A DNA stretch of 28,211 nt from Verrucomicrobiota bacterium (GTDB taxonomy: Bacteria; Verrucomicrobiota; Verrucomicrobiia; Opitutales; Opitutaceae), in contig JAEZDN010000012.1 of NCBI GenBank assembly GCA_023433275.1, positions 1 to 28,211 on the forward strand. The letters are read 5' to 3'. Positions 16,400-24,565 of the stretch are shown here, piece after piece. Position 1 is the stretch's first letter; the number at the start of each line of letters is the position of its first letter. The position numbers and the translations under genes were made by a program. The notes beneath the pieces are model-generated. The model was given only the letters and a program-made list of their open reading frames with translations. It was not told the DNA's origin and searched no databases.

Positions 16400-19240
16400 A
16401 TGGTCATCTCCTCCTCCATCCCTCGCCCGGAATACCCCCGGCCTGATCGCCAGCGCGGTCAGGTCGAGGGCATCGACTGGCTCAACCTCAACGGACCCTG
16501 GCAATTCCGCTTCGACGCCGAGCGCCGCGGCACCGACCTGCGCTGGTTTGATCCCGATGGCCCGGAGTGGCGCGAGCAGATCATCGTGCCGTTCTGCTGG
16601 GAATCCCTCGCCGCGTGGGGCGAGGGCGACGCCGCGGGCAACGACAACTATTTTTCCCGCCGCGTCTTTCGCGACCCGTCATCGGTCACGCGCGAGAATC
16701 ACCGCAGCGCCGCGCGCTTCGAGGTCGGTTGGTACCGCCGCCTCGTTCGCATTCCGGATACCGATCCCTGGCGTGGCCAGCGGATCATCCTCACCGTGGG
16801 CGCCGCGGACTACTTCATCGAGGCGTGGTGCAATGGCCAGTCCCTCGGCGCCCAGGAAAGCGGTTACGTGCCCGTCGAGTATGATCTCACCGATGCCCTC
16901 GTCTCCCGCGACGGCGCTCGCTACGGCCTCGTGGTGTTCCGCGTGGAGGATCCGATGGACAATCACGAACAACCGGTCGGCAAGCAATGGGGCTGGTACA
17001 CGCCCACGAGCGGCATCTGGCAGACCGTGTTCGTCGAGCCGCGTCCCGCGTCCCACATTGCCAGCTTCCGCATCATCCCCGACATCGACCATGGCCATGT
17101 GAACTTCGATGTCACCTGCCGGGGCGGCGACGACCGGGCCATCGTCGAGGTGGAAATCCTCCCGCCCGAGGCCCCGCCCCTGAAGACCACCCTCGTCACC
17201 CGTGCCGGCACGGCCCGCGGCTTGGTGAAGCTCTTCCCTGTTTCCCTCTGGGACCCCGCCTCGCCCAAGCTTTACCGGGTCATTTTCCGTCTCCGTCAGG
17301 GCGAGGCTCCCCCGGACACCGTTCGCGGCTACTTCGGCATGCGGAAAATCCACACCGCCCCCGCCGAGGGCGCGACGCGCTCGCCCGCCCTGCTTTGTTT
17401 GAACAACAAGCCCATCTACCTCCGCGGGGCGCTCTACCAGTCCTACCATCCCGACGGCGTGTACACCGCGCGGCAGCTGAAAACCCTGCAGGACGACATC
17501 GCCTTCGCGCGCGAGGCGGGCTTCGATTTCCTGCGCGTCCATATCAAGCTCGACGATCCGCTCCTGCTGCACTGCGCCGACACCGCGGGCATGCTGCTCA
17601 TGCAGGATTTCCCCAACTTCGGCGAGGGCGGCGACACCCCGCTCGGCCGCCAGCGCTTCGAGGCCATGATGCGCCGCGGCTTCGAGCGCGATTTCAACCA
17701 CCCCTCCATCATCGCCTGGTGCCTGTTCAACGAGAGCTGGGGCTTCGGGGGCCAGACGGAGCTCATGAAGTTCATCGCACCCGAGCTCGGCAAACGCGTC
17801 AGCCGCAAGGACGCCGAGAAGATCGCCAACTCCTCCTCGTTTAACTGGATCCACGAGATGTGGCAGATCGCCAAGACGATCGACCCGTCCCGCCTGATCG
17901 AGGACATGAGCGTCGTGGTCTGGGAACACGTCGCCGCCTACGGCCACGTCGACACCGACATCAATTCCTGGCATTTCTACATCGACGACTACGAGAAGGC
18001 TCGCGACCACATCGCCGAGGTCGTTGCGCAAACCTACCGGGGCTCGACCTACAACTACGTCACCGGCCGCGAGCAGAACGACGTTCCCCTGATCAACAGC
18101 GAATACGGCGGCGTCGGCGCGCTCGACGGCGATCGCGACATCGGGTGGACCTTCAAGTTTCTCACCAACGAGCTGCGCCGCTACGGCCAGCTCTCCGCGT
18201 ACATTTTCACGCAATTGACCGACGTCGAATGGGAATACAACGGCCTGCTCAATTACGACCGCACGCCCAAGCAGCTCGGCTACCCGCCCACCCTCATCAA
18301 CCAGGGCGACGTGCTTCCGATCAATGCTCCGCCCGTCAGCCGCGTCGCCCCCGGCAGCACCGTCGAGGTCGAGGTGGCCGCCTCACATTTTTCCCGCCGT
18401 CCGCGCGAGGGCGTCACACTGCACTGGCAATACTCGGGCATCGACACGCTGGGCACGATCCATCCTGAACTTGCCCGCGGTTGGGCGCCGATCCCGTTCA
18501 CGCAATATCGCGTGGAACTGGCGCGCCGGCTCGCACTCACCATGCCCGCCGAGCCGATGCTCTGCACGTTGTGGGTTTCTGCCATCGCGTCGGACGGACA
18601 GGTCGCCGCGTCGAACTTCATCAAGCACTACGTCAGTGACGGCCCCATCCCACTGCGCGAGGAACGCAACCGCACCCTCGTGCTGCGCCAGCGCGTCGAC
18701 CAATGGTCGGCCGCAGGATGGTCCGGCGGTCAATCCACCCCCGAGGATGCCCGCAAGTTCGGCCGCACATCCGGCCAGGGCACCGGATACTTTTCGTGGC
18801 GTTTCACCGACGAGGCCCTCCGCCGCGTCGGCGAGGCGCGCCGCGTCCGCATCCTGTGCGAGGCTTCCTCCAACCGCGGGAACACCGCGCAAACGGACAC
18901 CTACGCCGCACCCACGACCTGCGAATTGTCACTGAACGGCCTGGTCATCCACGCCGGCGTCCTGCCCAATCACCCACACGACACCCGCGGCGCGCTCAGC
19001 TATCTCGATGATCGTTTCGGCGCCTACGGTTACCTCCTGCGGTCCGCCGTCGAGGGTGAGTTTCTGACGCGCCTCGCCCAGTCGGTCGAGGGCGACACGC
19101 TCGAGTTGCGCTGCGCCGTGCCCGAATGCGCTCAGCCGGCCGGCGGGCTGACGATCTATGGCGAAGCCGCCGGACGCTATCCCGTCTGTCCGACCCTCAT
19201 CATCGAGTGGGATCAGGACGAGGATCGCGCTGCCCCTTAA
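16400..19240 (+). CDS. Glycoside hydrolase family 2 protein
   Basis: The product has 946 residues with the GH2 architecture: jelly-roll sugar-binding domain (about 20-215, with VPFCWES and GWYRR), Ig-like domain (about 216-310), TIM barrel (about 325-640) and a long C-terminal beta region (about 650-946). The acid/base is Glu445 in CLFNESWG and the nucleophile Glu568 in INSEYGG. FDFLRVHIKLDD, PSIIAWCLFNE and TQLTDVEWEYNGLL are typical. GH2 covers beta-galactosidases, mannosidases, glucuronidases and some galactofuranose-active enzymes, so the sugar is not fixed by sequence. No signal peptide is present, so it is predicted cytoplasmic. Its start is 3 bases after the glf stop. Coupling to a mutase and a glycosyltransferase suggests a role in making or editing a glycan. 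Confidence 0.92.
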   Translation: MVISSSIPRPEYPRPDRQRGQVEGIDWLNLNGPWQFRFDAERRGTDLRWFDPDGPEWREQIIVPFCWESLAAWGEGDAAGNDNYFSRRVFRDPSSVTRENHRSAARFEVGWYRRLVRIPDTDPWRGQRIILTVGAADYFIEAWCNGQSLGAQESGYVPVEYDLTDALVSRDGARYGLVVFRVEDPMDNHEQPVGKQWGWYTPTSGIWQTVFVEPRPASHIASFRIIPDIDHGHVNFDVTCRGGDDRAIVEVEILPPEAPPLKTTLVTRAGTARGLVKLFPVSLWDPASPKLYRVIFRLRQGEAPPDTVRGYFGMRKIHTAPAEGATRSPALLCLNNKPIYLRGALYQSYHPDGVYTARQLKTLQDDIAFAREAGFDFLRVHIKLDDPLLLHCADTAGMLLMQDFPNFGEGGDTPLGRQRFEAMMRRGFERDFNHPSIIAWCLFNESWGFGGQTELMKFIAPELGKRVSRKDAEKIANSSSFNWIHEMWQIAKTIDPSRLIEDMSVVVWEHVAAYGHVDTDINSWHFYIDDYEKARDHIAEVVAQTYRGSTYNYVTGREQNDVPLINSEYGGVGALDGDRDIGWTFKFLTNELRRYGQLSAYIFTQLTDVEWEYNGLLNYDRTPKQLGYPPTLINQGDVLPINAPPVSRVAPGSTVEVEVAASHFSRRPREGVTLHWQYSGIDTLGTIHPELARGWAPIPFTQYRVELARRLALTMPAEPMLCTLWVSAIASDGQVAASNFIKHYVSDGPIPLREERNRTLVLRQRVDQWSAAGWSGGQSTPEDARKFGRTSGQGTGYFSWRFTDEALRRVGEARRVRILCEASSNRGNTAQTDTYAAPTTCELSLNGLVIHAGVLPNHPHDTRGALSYLDDRFGAYGYLLRSAVEGEFLTRLAQSVEGDTLELRCAVPECAQPAGGLTIYGEAAGRYPVCPTLIIEWDQDEDRAAP

Positions 19241-19290
19241 ACCATCCCGGAAACACTCCGACGCCTATGCAATCCCACCGCCTCCCTCTT

Positions 19291-19315
19291 GTAGGAGCCT
19301 GCTTGCAGGCGATTC
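19291..19315 (+). repeat. REP-like palindrome
   Basis: GTAGGAGCCTGCTTGCAGGC followed by GATTC. The arms GCCTGC and GCAGGC flank TT. The same core occurs at 13738 and, with two changes, at 24541. Confidence 0.8.
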
Positions 19316-19351
19316 GCGGCGCCCCCAACCCAACACGCGCTCCGAGATCCT

Positions 19352-19375
19352 GTAGGGTCGCCGCTCGCGGCAACC
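19352..19375 (+). repeat. REP-like palindrome
   Basis: GTAGGGTCGCCGCTCGCGGC followed by AACC. Arms GCCGC and GCGGC. This is a sequence variant of the same structural family, 36 bases after the preceding copy in the 190-base gap between the two glycosidase genes. Confidence 0.65.
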
Positions 19376-19430
19376 TCGGCCCCCCAGTCGGCAGGATTCG
19401 GTCACCGCAAAGGTCGCTCTATCCCATCCC

Positions 19431-21014
19431 ATGAGCATGAACTCACCCGCCCCTCGCGCCGACCGCCCCGAAATTTGGGGCGGTGTGGAATGCTCTCACG
19501 TGCGCCTGGCTTACGGCGACAATGACCAACTGGAGCACACCGGCCACGACCACCGATTCGAGGATCTCGACCGTCTCGCGGAGCTGGGGCTCACGGCGGT
19601 GCGCTATCCCGTCCTGTGGGAACGGCATGCCGGTTCGCCCATCGACTGGTCCTGGGCCGACGCGCGCCTTCACCGTCTGCGCGAACTCGGCATCCGCCCC
19701 ATCGTCGGGCTGGTTCACCACGGCTGCGGCCCCCTTCCCGACGGTTTTCTGGATCCCGATTTCGGGCCCGGCCTCGCCCGCTTCGCCCGCGCCGTGGCGG
19801 AGCGCTACCCTTGGGTCGACGCTTACACGCCGATCAACGAGCCCCTGACCACCGCGCGCTTCAGCGGACTCTACGGCATCTGGCATCCGTTTCTTCGCGA
19901 CGCCGCGTCCTTTGCCCACATTTTCCTGCGCCAATGTCAGGCCATCCGCGCGGCCATGCGTGCAATACGGGCCATCAACCCATCGGCGCAACTTGTGCAA
20001 ACCGAGGACCTGGGCAAAACCCACAGCACGCCTTCCGTCGCCTACCAAGCCCGCTTCGAAAACGAGCGTCGCTGGCTCACGTGGGACCTGCTCGGCGGTT
20101 TCGTGCGCCCGGGTACCTGGATGCACGAGCACCTCGTCGGAGATGGCGTCGACCCCGCGGACCTCGCCTCCTTCGTGGATGATCCCTGTCCGCCTGATAT
20201 TCTGGGCATGAACCATTACGTGACCAGCGAACGCCTGCTGGACGATCGCCTCGACCGCTACCCGGTCGACTACCACGGCGGCAATGGACGGCACGCCTAC
20301 GCGGATGTCCCGGCGGTGCGCGCCCGCCTGGAAGGCCTTGTGGGACCGGAGCATCTCCTCGATGAAATCTGGCAGCGCTATCAGCGCCCCATCGCCATCA
20401 CGGAAGTGCAACTGGCCTGCACCCGTGACGAGCAACTCCGCTGGCTCGCGGAGTTCTGGACAGCTTCCTGCTCGGCGCGCGCCCGCGGTGTGGATGTGCG
20501 AGCCGTGACGCCTTGGGCGCTCTTCGGCGCCTGCGATTGGGATTCCCTTCTCCGCCTGCCGCGCGGCCACTACGAATGCGGCGCATTCGACATGCGCCAG
20601 TCCCCGCCGCGCCCCACCGCCCTCGCGCACGCCATCTCAGACCTCGCGCAAACGGGAACATTCCATCATCCCGCCGCAGAAGGGCCCGGCTGGTGGCGCC
20701 GCCCCTGTCGTTTCACGTTCGATCCCGTGAGCGCCCCGGATACCGGGCCGGGCACCGCCGTGCCCCATGACGACCCGGCGACGGAGGCGGCCTTGGCATT
20801 GGTGGGCGGCCCCGAGGACACGATCGCCCTTTTTCAAGCCGCCTGCCGCCTCCGTGGCCTGTCGGCCATATGTGCGCCAGACGAAACCCACCTTCCCGAA
20901 TTGACGGGCACCGCGTCCCCTTGGGCCCTGGTTCCCGGACACGCCGTGGTCTCCGATCCCGCCCACGTCCACCACCTGCTCGACGCCCTCATCGACCGCC
21001 CCACCGGCACCTGA
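19431..21014 (+). CDS. GH1-like glycosidase with a degenerate C-terminal domain
   Basis: The product has 527 residues. Residues about 10-410 form a GH1/clan-A TIM barrel: WGGVECSHVRL, GLTAVRYPVLWER, TPINEPLTT with acid/base Glu137, DILGMNHYVTSERLL, AITEVQ with probable nucleophile Glu325, and VTPWALFGACDWDSLL. This matches a group of GH1-like proteins that I recall as fused to an RmlD-type dTDP-4-dehydrorhamnose reductase domain. In those the barrel is followed by a GWWRRP segment, seen here near 419-424, and then a Rossmann fold. Here only about 100 residues follow, without a GxxGxxG loop, ending PWALVPGHAVVSDPAHV. It looks like a shortened, decayed reductase. No signal peptide. Its own ATG (19431, or 19437) lies 190 bases after the GH2 gene. 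The substrate is unknown; its placement ties it to the galactofuranose cluster. Confidence 0.82.
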   Translation: MSMNSPAPRADRPEIWGGVECSHVRLAYGDNDQLEHTGHDHRFEDLDRLAELGLTAVRYPVLWERHAGSPIDWSWADARLHRLRELGIRPIVGLVHHGCGPLPDGFLDPDFGPGLARFARAVAERYPWVDAYTPINEPLTTARFSGLYGIWHPFLRDAASFAHIFLRQCQAIRAAMRAIRAINPSAQLVQTEDLGKTHSTPSVAYQARFENERRWLTWDLLGGFVRPGTWMHEHLVGDGVDPADLASFVDDPCPPDILGMNHYVTSERLLDDRLDRYPVDYHGGNGRHAYADVPAVRARLEGLVGPEHLLDEIWQRYQRPIAITEVQLACTRDEQLRWLAEFWTASCSARARGVDVRAVTPWALFGACDWDSLLRLPRGHYECGAFDMRQSPPRPTALAHAISDLAQTGTFHHPAAEGPGWWRRPCRFTFDPVSAPDTGPGTAVPHDDPATEAALALVGGPEDTIALFQAACRLRGLSAICAPDETHLPELTGTASPWALVPGHAVVSDPAHVHHLLDALIDRPTGT

Positions 21015-21075
21015 TCAGTGGCTCGTGTACCTGGAGTGGTCGGGGTTGCTTGATCCATCGCGCGACTCGTCTCGC

Positions 21076-21627
21076 TCACTGGCCCTCCGCGCCTACCGCG
21101 GCCTCCACCGTCCCCGCGGCCGTAAACACGAAGGAAAGATCGAATTCTGATTCCAGCGTCTCGCTCCGTGTGACCCGGTTGAATGTGACGCCCTGCTCGG
21201 TCACGATTTCATAATACTCCGCCCGCGCCGGGATGAACCGCCACTGCCGGACCGCGGCTTCCACCGCCTCCCGGAAATCCTCCGCAAATGGACCGGGTGT
21301 GCTGAAGACGAACATGCTGGGCCGAACGTCCGCCACCCGCCCATCCACGTCCACCGTCACATGGACCCCGACAAACGCGCGTCCCGCCCCGCCCTTCAGC
21401 GCGCGGTCGGGATAGGTCGGCGTAACCGCCGGTTCCCGCAACTGCGCCTCGCGATACTGCGCCCGTTCCTCGGGTTGAACCGCCTCTCCCTCCGACTTCG
21501 GCGGCGGCGGCAAAGGCTGCGTGACGAAAACGAACGAACTGCTGCCCACCGACTCAGGTTTCGGCACCTGTCGGCATCCCGCTACAATCGCCACCAACGC
21601 CAGCAGGCATATCGACTTCCAGAGCAT
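21076..21627 (-). CDS. Lipoprotein with a TonB C-terminal-like domain
   Basis: The product has 183 residues from the ATG at 21627; an ATG at 21645 would add six residues. The signal peptide MLWKSICLLALVAIVAGC ends in a lipobox VAGC. A Pro-rich segment (QPLPPPPKSE) is followed by a TonB_C-like domain (about 75-150): REPAVTPTYPDRAL, GRAFVGVHVTVDVDGRVADV, and FREAVEAAVRQWRFIPARA. In true TonB this domain contacts outer-membrane receptors, but TonB has an N-terminal membrane helix, not a lipid anchor, and no ExbB/ExbD genes are nearby. It may be a stand-alone TonB-like lipoprotein of unknown partner. It is convergent with the GH1-like gene across a 61-base gap. A 25-bp palindrome upstream may control it. 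Confidence 0.82.
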   Translation of the reverse strand: MLWKSICLLALVAIVAGCRQVPKPESVGSSSFVFVTQPLPPPPKSEGEAVQPEERAQYREAQLREPAVTPTYPDRALKGGAGRAFVGVHVTVDVDGRVADVRPSMFVFSTPGPFAEDFREAVEAAVRQWRFIPARAEYYEIVTEQGVTFNRVTRSETLESEFDLSFVFTAAGTVEAAVGAEGQ

Positions 21628-21708
21628 GATCGATCGAATCGTCATTCTGCCCGCAACGCCACCACCGGATTTCTGCCCGATGCCACATTTACTCGGAAGC
21701 CGCTCCAC

Positions 21709-21733
21709 CCAATGTTCGTAATACGAACATTGG
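21709..21733. promoter_or_regulatory. Perfect 25-bp palindrome, candidate operator
   Basis: CCAATGTTCGTA and TACGAACATTGG are exact reverse complements around a single central A. The site is AT-rich relative to its surroundings and lies 64-106 bases upstream of the TonB-like lipoprotein start. It has no T-run, so it is not a terminator. A dimeric transcription-factor site is the simplest reading. Confidence 0.6.
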
Positions 21734-21779
21734 TTTCCCCGAGAATCACCACTCTTCAATTGCTGCGCCTCCGCGTCGG

Positions 21780-21843
21780 CAGACCTGTCAGGCTCGCTGG
21801 CTACGGCGAACGCTGATTAATGTAGCCGCGGCGACCTCGCTAC
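21780..21843. repeat. Divergent pair of GTAGC-type palindromic repeats
   Basis: GGCTCGCTGGCTAC (21791-21804) is the reverse form of a GTAGCCAGCGAGCC unit. GTAGCCGCGGCGACC...GCTAC (21822-21843) is a forward unit. They point away from each other across 17 bases. The sequence differs from the GTAGGAGC family. Confidence 0.5.
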
Positions 21844-21901
21844 GGAATCAGGCGTGTCGCGGGCAAGGTCTCTCTATCAGAAATACCAAAAGCCTCCCCT
21901 C

Positions 21902-21988
21902 ACCGTCATCCTGAACGCAGTGAAGGATTCACGGAGTCGGCGCACGTCCGTTCTTTCCCTTGGATCCTTCGCTCCGCTCACGATGACG
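21902..21988 (-). repeat. CCGTCATCCTGA...GATGACG inverted repeat
   Basis: ACCGTCATCCTGA with GTGAAGGATTC faces GGATCCTTCGC with GATGACG. The middle, read in reverse, contains AAGGGAAAGAACGG and CCGACTCCGTG, as in the copies near 27.7 kb, so this copy is in the opposite orientation to them. The 609 bases between the two minus-strand genes (21628-22236) hold this and other repeats, with no convincing gene. Confidence 0.85.
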
Positions 21989-22104
21989 ATGGCGGTCGCA
22001 TTTCCATTCTCCCAAGTTCACCACCGCCCGCTATGCACCCCGGCGATTGCTCGCGGGCTCAGGATGACCAACCAGCCCTTGCCGGCCTGTTTCATGCCTC
22101 GGAA

Positions 22105-22128
22105 GAACCGAGCAAGCTCGGCCCCTAC
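22105..22128 (-). repeat. REP-like palindrome
   Basis: The reverse strand reads GTAGGGGCCGAGCTTGCTCG, then GTTC. It is almost identical to 3116-3139, about 19 kb away in the opposite orientation. Confidence 0.75.
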
Positions 22129-22152
22129 CTCGAAAAACGACAAGGACCTGAA

Positions 22153-22187
22153 ACCTGATAGCTGAGAGCTGAGAGCTGATAACTGAG
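22153..22187. repeat. Tandem heptamer array, AGCTGAG type
   Basis: Five consecutive 7-base units: ACCTGAT, AGCTGAG, AGCTGAG, AGCTGAT, AACTGAG. It lies 50 bases past the stop of the minus-strand gene at 22237. Confidence 0.75.
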
Positions 22188-22236
22188 ATCCCACGGATTG
22201 GTTCATCATTGGCCCACGCGTGCGGGAGATCGTGCC

Positions 22237-23157
22237 TCACTCCTTCTTCTCCACCGCCTCGTCCCCCACCGCGCCGAGCACCTGCAATTCGCCCATCTTC
22301 ACCTCGACGTCGCGATCATTGACCCGCACGCGTTGCAGGCCGTCCAGCGACTTGCCGTAAACGTCCGCCCCCGCGAACGCCAGCGCCGGGAGCGCCTCGG
22401 TGAAATTATTGCCCGGCGAACGCATGCTCAGCCGCGTCACCCAGAGCAGCTTGGGCTTCTTCTCCCGCCGCATGAACTGGTAGTCGTAAGCCATCAACAC
22501 CACGAAGTAGCGCTCCTCGTTCAACTCCACGCTCATCGCGACCTCGGCCGGGGTTGGCATTGGCTTGGCCCGCTCCTTGTCCAAATTCCGACGATACCCG
22601 AGCAGGAGCGCGTTGCGATCGACGGCCGCCATTGCGTTGTCCTGCGCCGACGCGAGTCGGTCCTTCGCTTCGTTCAGCGCACCCGGATCGGCGTCGCCTT
22701 CGTTCCTCGCCGCCACGGAAATGTAATCCGCGAGGGCGGCCTGCTGACGCGCCAGCGCCTGTTCCCGCTCCGGGTCCTCGGCAATCGTCGTGGTCCCCCA
22801 AAATACCCGGATCAAAAGATCGGCCGCGGGAACATCCTTCGTCGGATAGTAACTCTGCTTCGCCAGGTTCACCGCCAGGACCCGGGTGACGTCTTCAAAG
22901 GTGTGCCGCGACTGACTGCCATCCGCCGTCATTCCACCCAAGTGCGCCCCTTCGGCGAAAACATAGGTTTCGGGACGGGCCTGCCCCTGCGCATCGGTGG
23001 GCCGTACATAGCCCGGCGCCGAGGTGGCGCTGAGGGCGATGGCATCGGAACCACCCCACGCGCCGGGCAAAACGACGGCGGCGATGACGATGATCAACGG
23101 CGGCAAGCCCCGGCGTGGCAACCGAAGGACACGGGACAAAATACGCGGCACATTCAT
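22237..23157 (-). CDS. Secreted protein of unknown function
   Basis: I do not recognise a family. The product has 306 residues from the ATG at 23157. An Arg-rich start (RILSRVLRLPRRG) is followed by a hydrophobic stretch, LPPLIIVIAAVVLPGAWG, consistent with an export signal or an N-terminal membrane anchor. The rest is soluble: TYVFAEGAHLGGMTADGSQSR, a segment LLIRVFWGTTTIAEDPEREQ, a charged helical region (about 150-200), then FVVLMAYDYQFMRREKKPKLLWVTRLSMRSPGNNF, which looks like a buried beta-sheet core. A start at 23205 would put 16 residues before this and cross an inverted-repeat structure, so it is less likely. It is divergent from the AI-2E-family permease. Both codon use and length look like a real gene. 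Confidence 0.78.
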   Translation of the reverse strand: MNVPRILSRVLRLPRRGLPPLIIVIAAVVLPGAWGGSDAIALSATSAPGYVRPTDAQGQARPETYVFAEGAHLGGMTADGSQSRHTFEDVTRVLAVNLAKQSYYPTKDVPAADLLIRVFWGTTTIAEDPEREQALARQQAALADYISVAARNEGDADPGALNEAKDRLASAQDNAMAAVDRNALLLGYRRNLDKERAKPMPTPAEVAMSVELNEERYFVVLMAYDYQFMRREKKPKLLWVTRLSMRSPGNNFTEALPALAFAGADVYGKSLDGLQRVRVNDRDVEVKMGELQVLGAVGDEAVEKKE

Positions 23158-23163
23158 AAATTT

Positions 23164-23234
23164 GACGGAAACGGTTCTCCCGTTTCGGGAGTCCTGAACT
23201 TCCATTTTGGCGTCGGAACCGGCCCGTTTCCGTC
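23164..23234. promoter_or_regulatory. Nested inverted repeats between divergent genes
   Basis: An outer 11-bp perfect pair, GACGGAAACGG (23164-23174) and CCGTTTCCGTC (23224-23234), encloses an inner hairpin CTCCCG-TTT-CGGGAG (23177-23191). The structure sits just upstream of the minus-strand secreted protein and 120 bases before the AI-2E-family gene. It may be a leader structure or a pair of protein sites. Confidence 0.4.
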
Positions 23235-23356
23235 GAGATCATCAGACTGGGCCGCGCATAAACCCTGTCAAAACCGGAAAGGCCGATATCCCGGCGCTTT
23301 CCCGTCGGCGCGCATGTGCTTGCCTGCGGACTTCCTCGCGCTTTCCCTTTGGGGCC

Positions 23357-24511
23357 ATGGCCGATGCCGACACCCCGCTGCTCTCGCCCGCCCAACGCAA
23401 GCTCGTGGGCATCGCCCTGGGACTCGCCGCTTTCGTCGGCATCTTCGCGCTCATCGGCCTGATCGTCGCCGGCCTTGGCCGCTTCCTCGCCGAATTCTCG
23501 GGTGTCATCTGGCCCATCGCCACGGCAGGCATCCTGGCGCTCATCCTGCGACCCGTCGTCGTGATTTTCCAACATCGCCTCAAGCTGCGGCGCCTCAGCG
23601 CCGTGATCCTGCTGTACGGCCTGTTCGTCCTCGTCGTCTCAGGCGTCCTCTTCGCCTTCGCACCGGCCGTGATCTCCCAGGTCATCGACTTCATCGCCTA
23701 CCTGCCGAAGCTCTGGCAGGGCATCCTGGCGTGGGGCGAAACCCATTTTCCCGAGTGGCTCGCCATGGCGCGCGAACACATGGAAAACCCGGCGATCAAG
23801 GGCACCTTCGAAACCGTCGCGCAGCAGGCCCAGGACTTCGTCGCACAACTGGCGCCGTCCCTCAAGCAGGCCGGCGCGGGCATCTTCGGCTTCTTCGGTT
23901 TCGTGGCCTCGCTGGCCATCATCCCGGTGTACCTCTTTTTCTTCCTGCTCTCCGGCACCGACGATCCCGTGAAGCGCCTGCCCGAGAACCTCACCTTCCT
24001 CCGTCCCGAGCATCGCAACGACGTCGTCTTCCTGCTGCGCGAATTCCTCAGCATCATCGTCGCCTTCTTCCGCGGGCAAATCCTCATCGGCCTGATCATG
24101 GGCGCCCTGCTGGCCCTCGGTTTCACCATCGGCGGCCTGCGCTTCGGCCTCGCCCTCGGCCTGCTCGTGGGCCTCCTCAACATCGTCCCGTATCTCGGCT
24201 CGATTCTCGGCCTCAGCGTCGTCATCCCGCTCGCGCTCCTCCAGCCCGGCGGTGGCATCGGGCTCGTCGGGATCTGCCTCGCGGTGTTCGTCGCCGTCCA
24301 ACTGATCGAGGGCTGGATTCTCACGCCCCGCATCATGGGTCAGCAAACCGGCCTGCACCCGGTGGCGATCATCTTCGCGATCTTCTTCTGGGGCCATGCC
24401 TTTGGCGGAGTGCTCGGCATGCTGCTGGCGGTCCCGCTGACCGCGTTCGTCGTGACGGTCTGGCGCCTGCTGCGCTGGAAATATTTCAGCGAGCCGGCAA
24501 CCTTGCCCTGA
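23357..24511 (+). CDS. AI-2E family (PerM/YhhT-like) membrane permease
   Basis: The product has 384 residues with about eight hydrophobic segments. The layout fits PF01594: two N-terminal helices (about 15-60), a third (about 75-100), a hydrophilic amphipathic region with SQVIDFIAYLPKLWQG (about 110-180), then helices including FFGFVASLAIIPVYLFFFLLSG, GQILIGLIMGALLALGFTIGGL, and the family motifs LLNIVPYLGSILGL and GLHPVAIIFAIFFWGHAFGGVLGMLLAVPLTA. Members export small molecules or act in ion or pH tolerance; the link to autoinducer-2 is shown for few, so no substrate is assigned. The start at 23357 (MADADTPLL) is preferred over 23207, which would add a non-hydrophobic, Arg-rich leader. It appears to stand alone. 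Confidence 0.9.
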   Translation: MADADTPLLSPAQRKLVGIALGLAAFVGIFALIGLIVAGLGRFLAEFSGVIWPIATAGILALILRPVVVIFQHRLKLRRLSAVILLYGLFVLVVSGVLFAFAPAVISQVIDFIAYLPKLWQGILAWGETHFPEWLAMAREHMENPAIKGTFETVAQQAQDFVAQLAPSLKQAGAGIFGFFGFVASLAIIPVYLFFFLLSGTDDPVKRLPENLTFLRPEHRNDVVFLLREFLSIIVAFFRGQILIGLIMGALLALGFTIGGLRFGLALGLLVGLLNIVPYLGSILGLSVVIPLALLQPGGGIGLVGICLAVFVAVQLIEGWILTPRIMGQQTGLHPVAIIFAIFFWGHAFGGVLGMLLAVPLTAFVVTVWRLLRWKYFSEPATLP

Positions 24512-24540
24512 CTTCGCCGGTCGGGCCCCGCCCGCCCCTT

Positions 24541-24565
24541 GTAGGAGCCTGTTTACAGGCGATTC
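24541..24565 (+). repeat. REP-like palindrome with a compensated arm
   Basis: GTAGGAGCCTGTTTACAGGC followed by GATTC. Compared with the copies at 13738 and 19291, both arms have changed (CTGC/GCAG to CTGT/ACAG), so pairing is kept. Confidence 0.8.

Noticed and set aside
21713..21729. LexA (SOS) box inside the 25-bp palindrome
   Set aside because: The half-sites TGTTC and GAACA are present, but seven bases separate them, whereas the verrucomicrobial LexA motif as I recall it has four. I also found no such box upstream of uvrA.
22018..22209. Short minus-strand frame encoding SQLSALSSQLSGF
   Set aside because: The repeated residues come from the AGCTGAG heptamer array and a REP-like unit, not from a gene.
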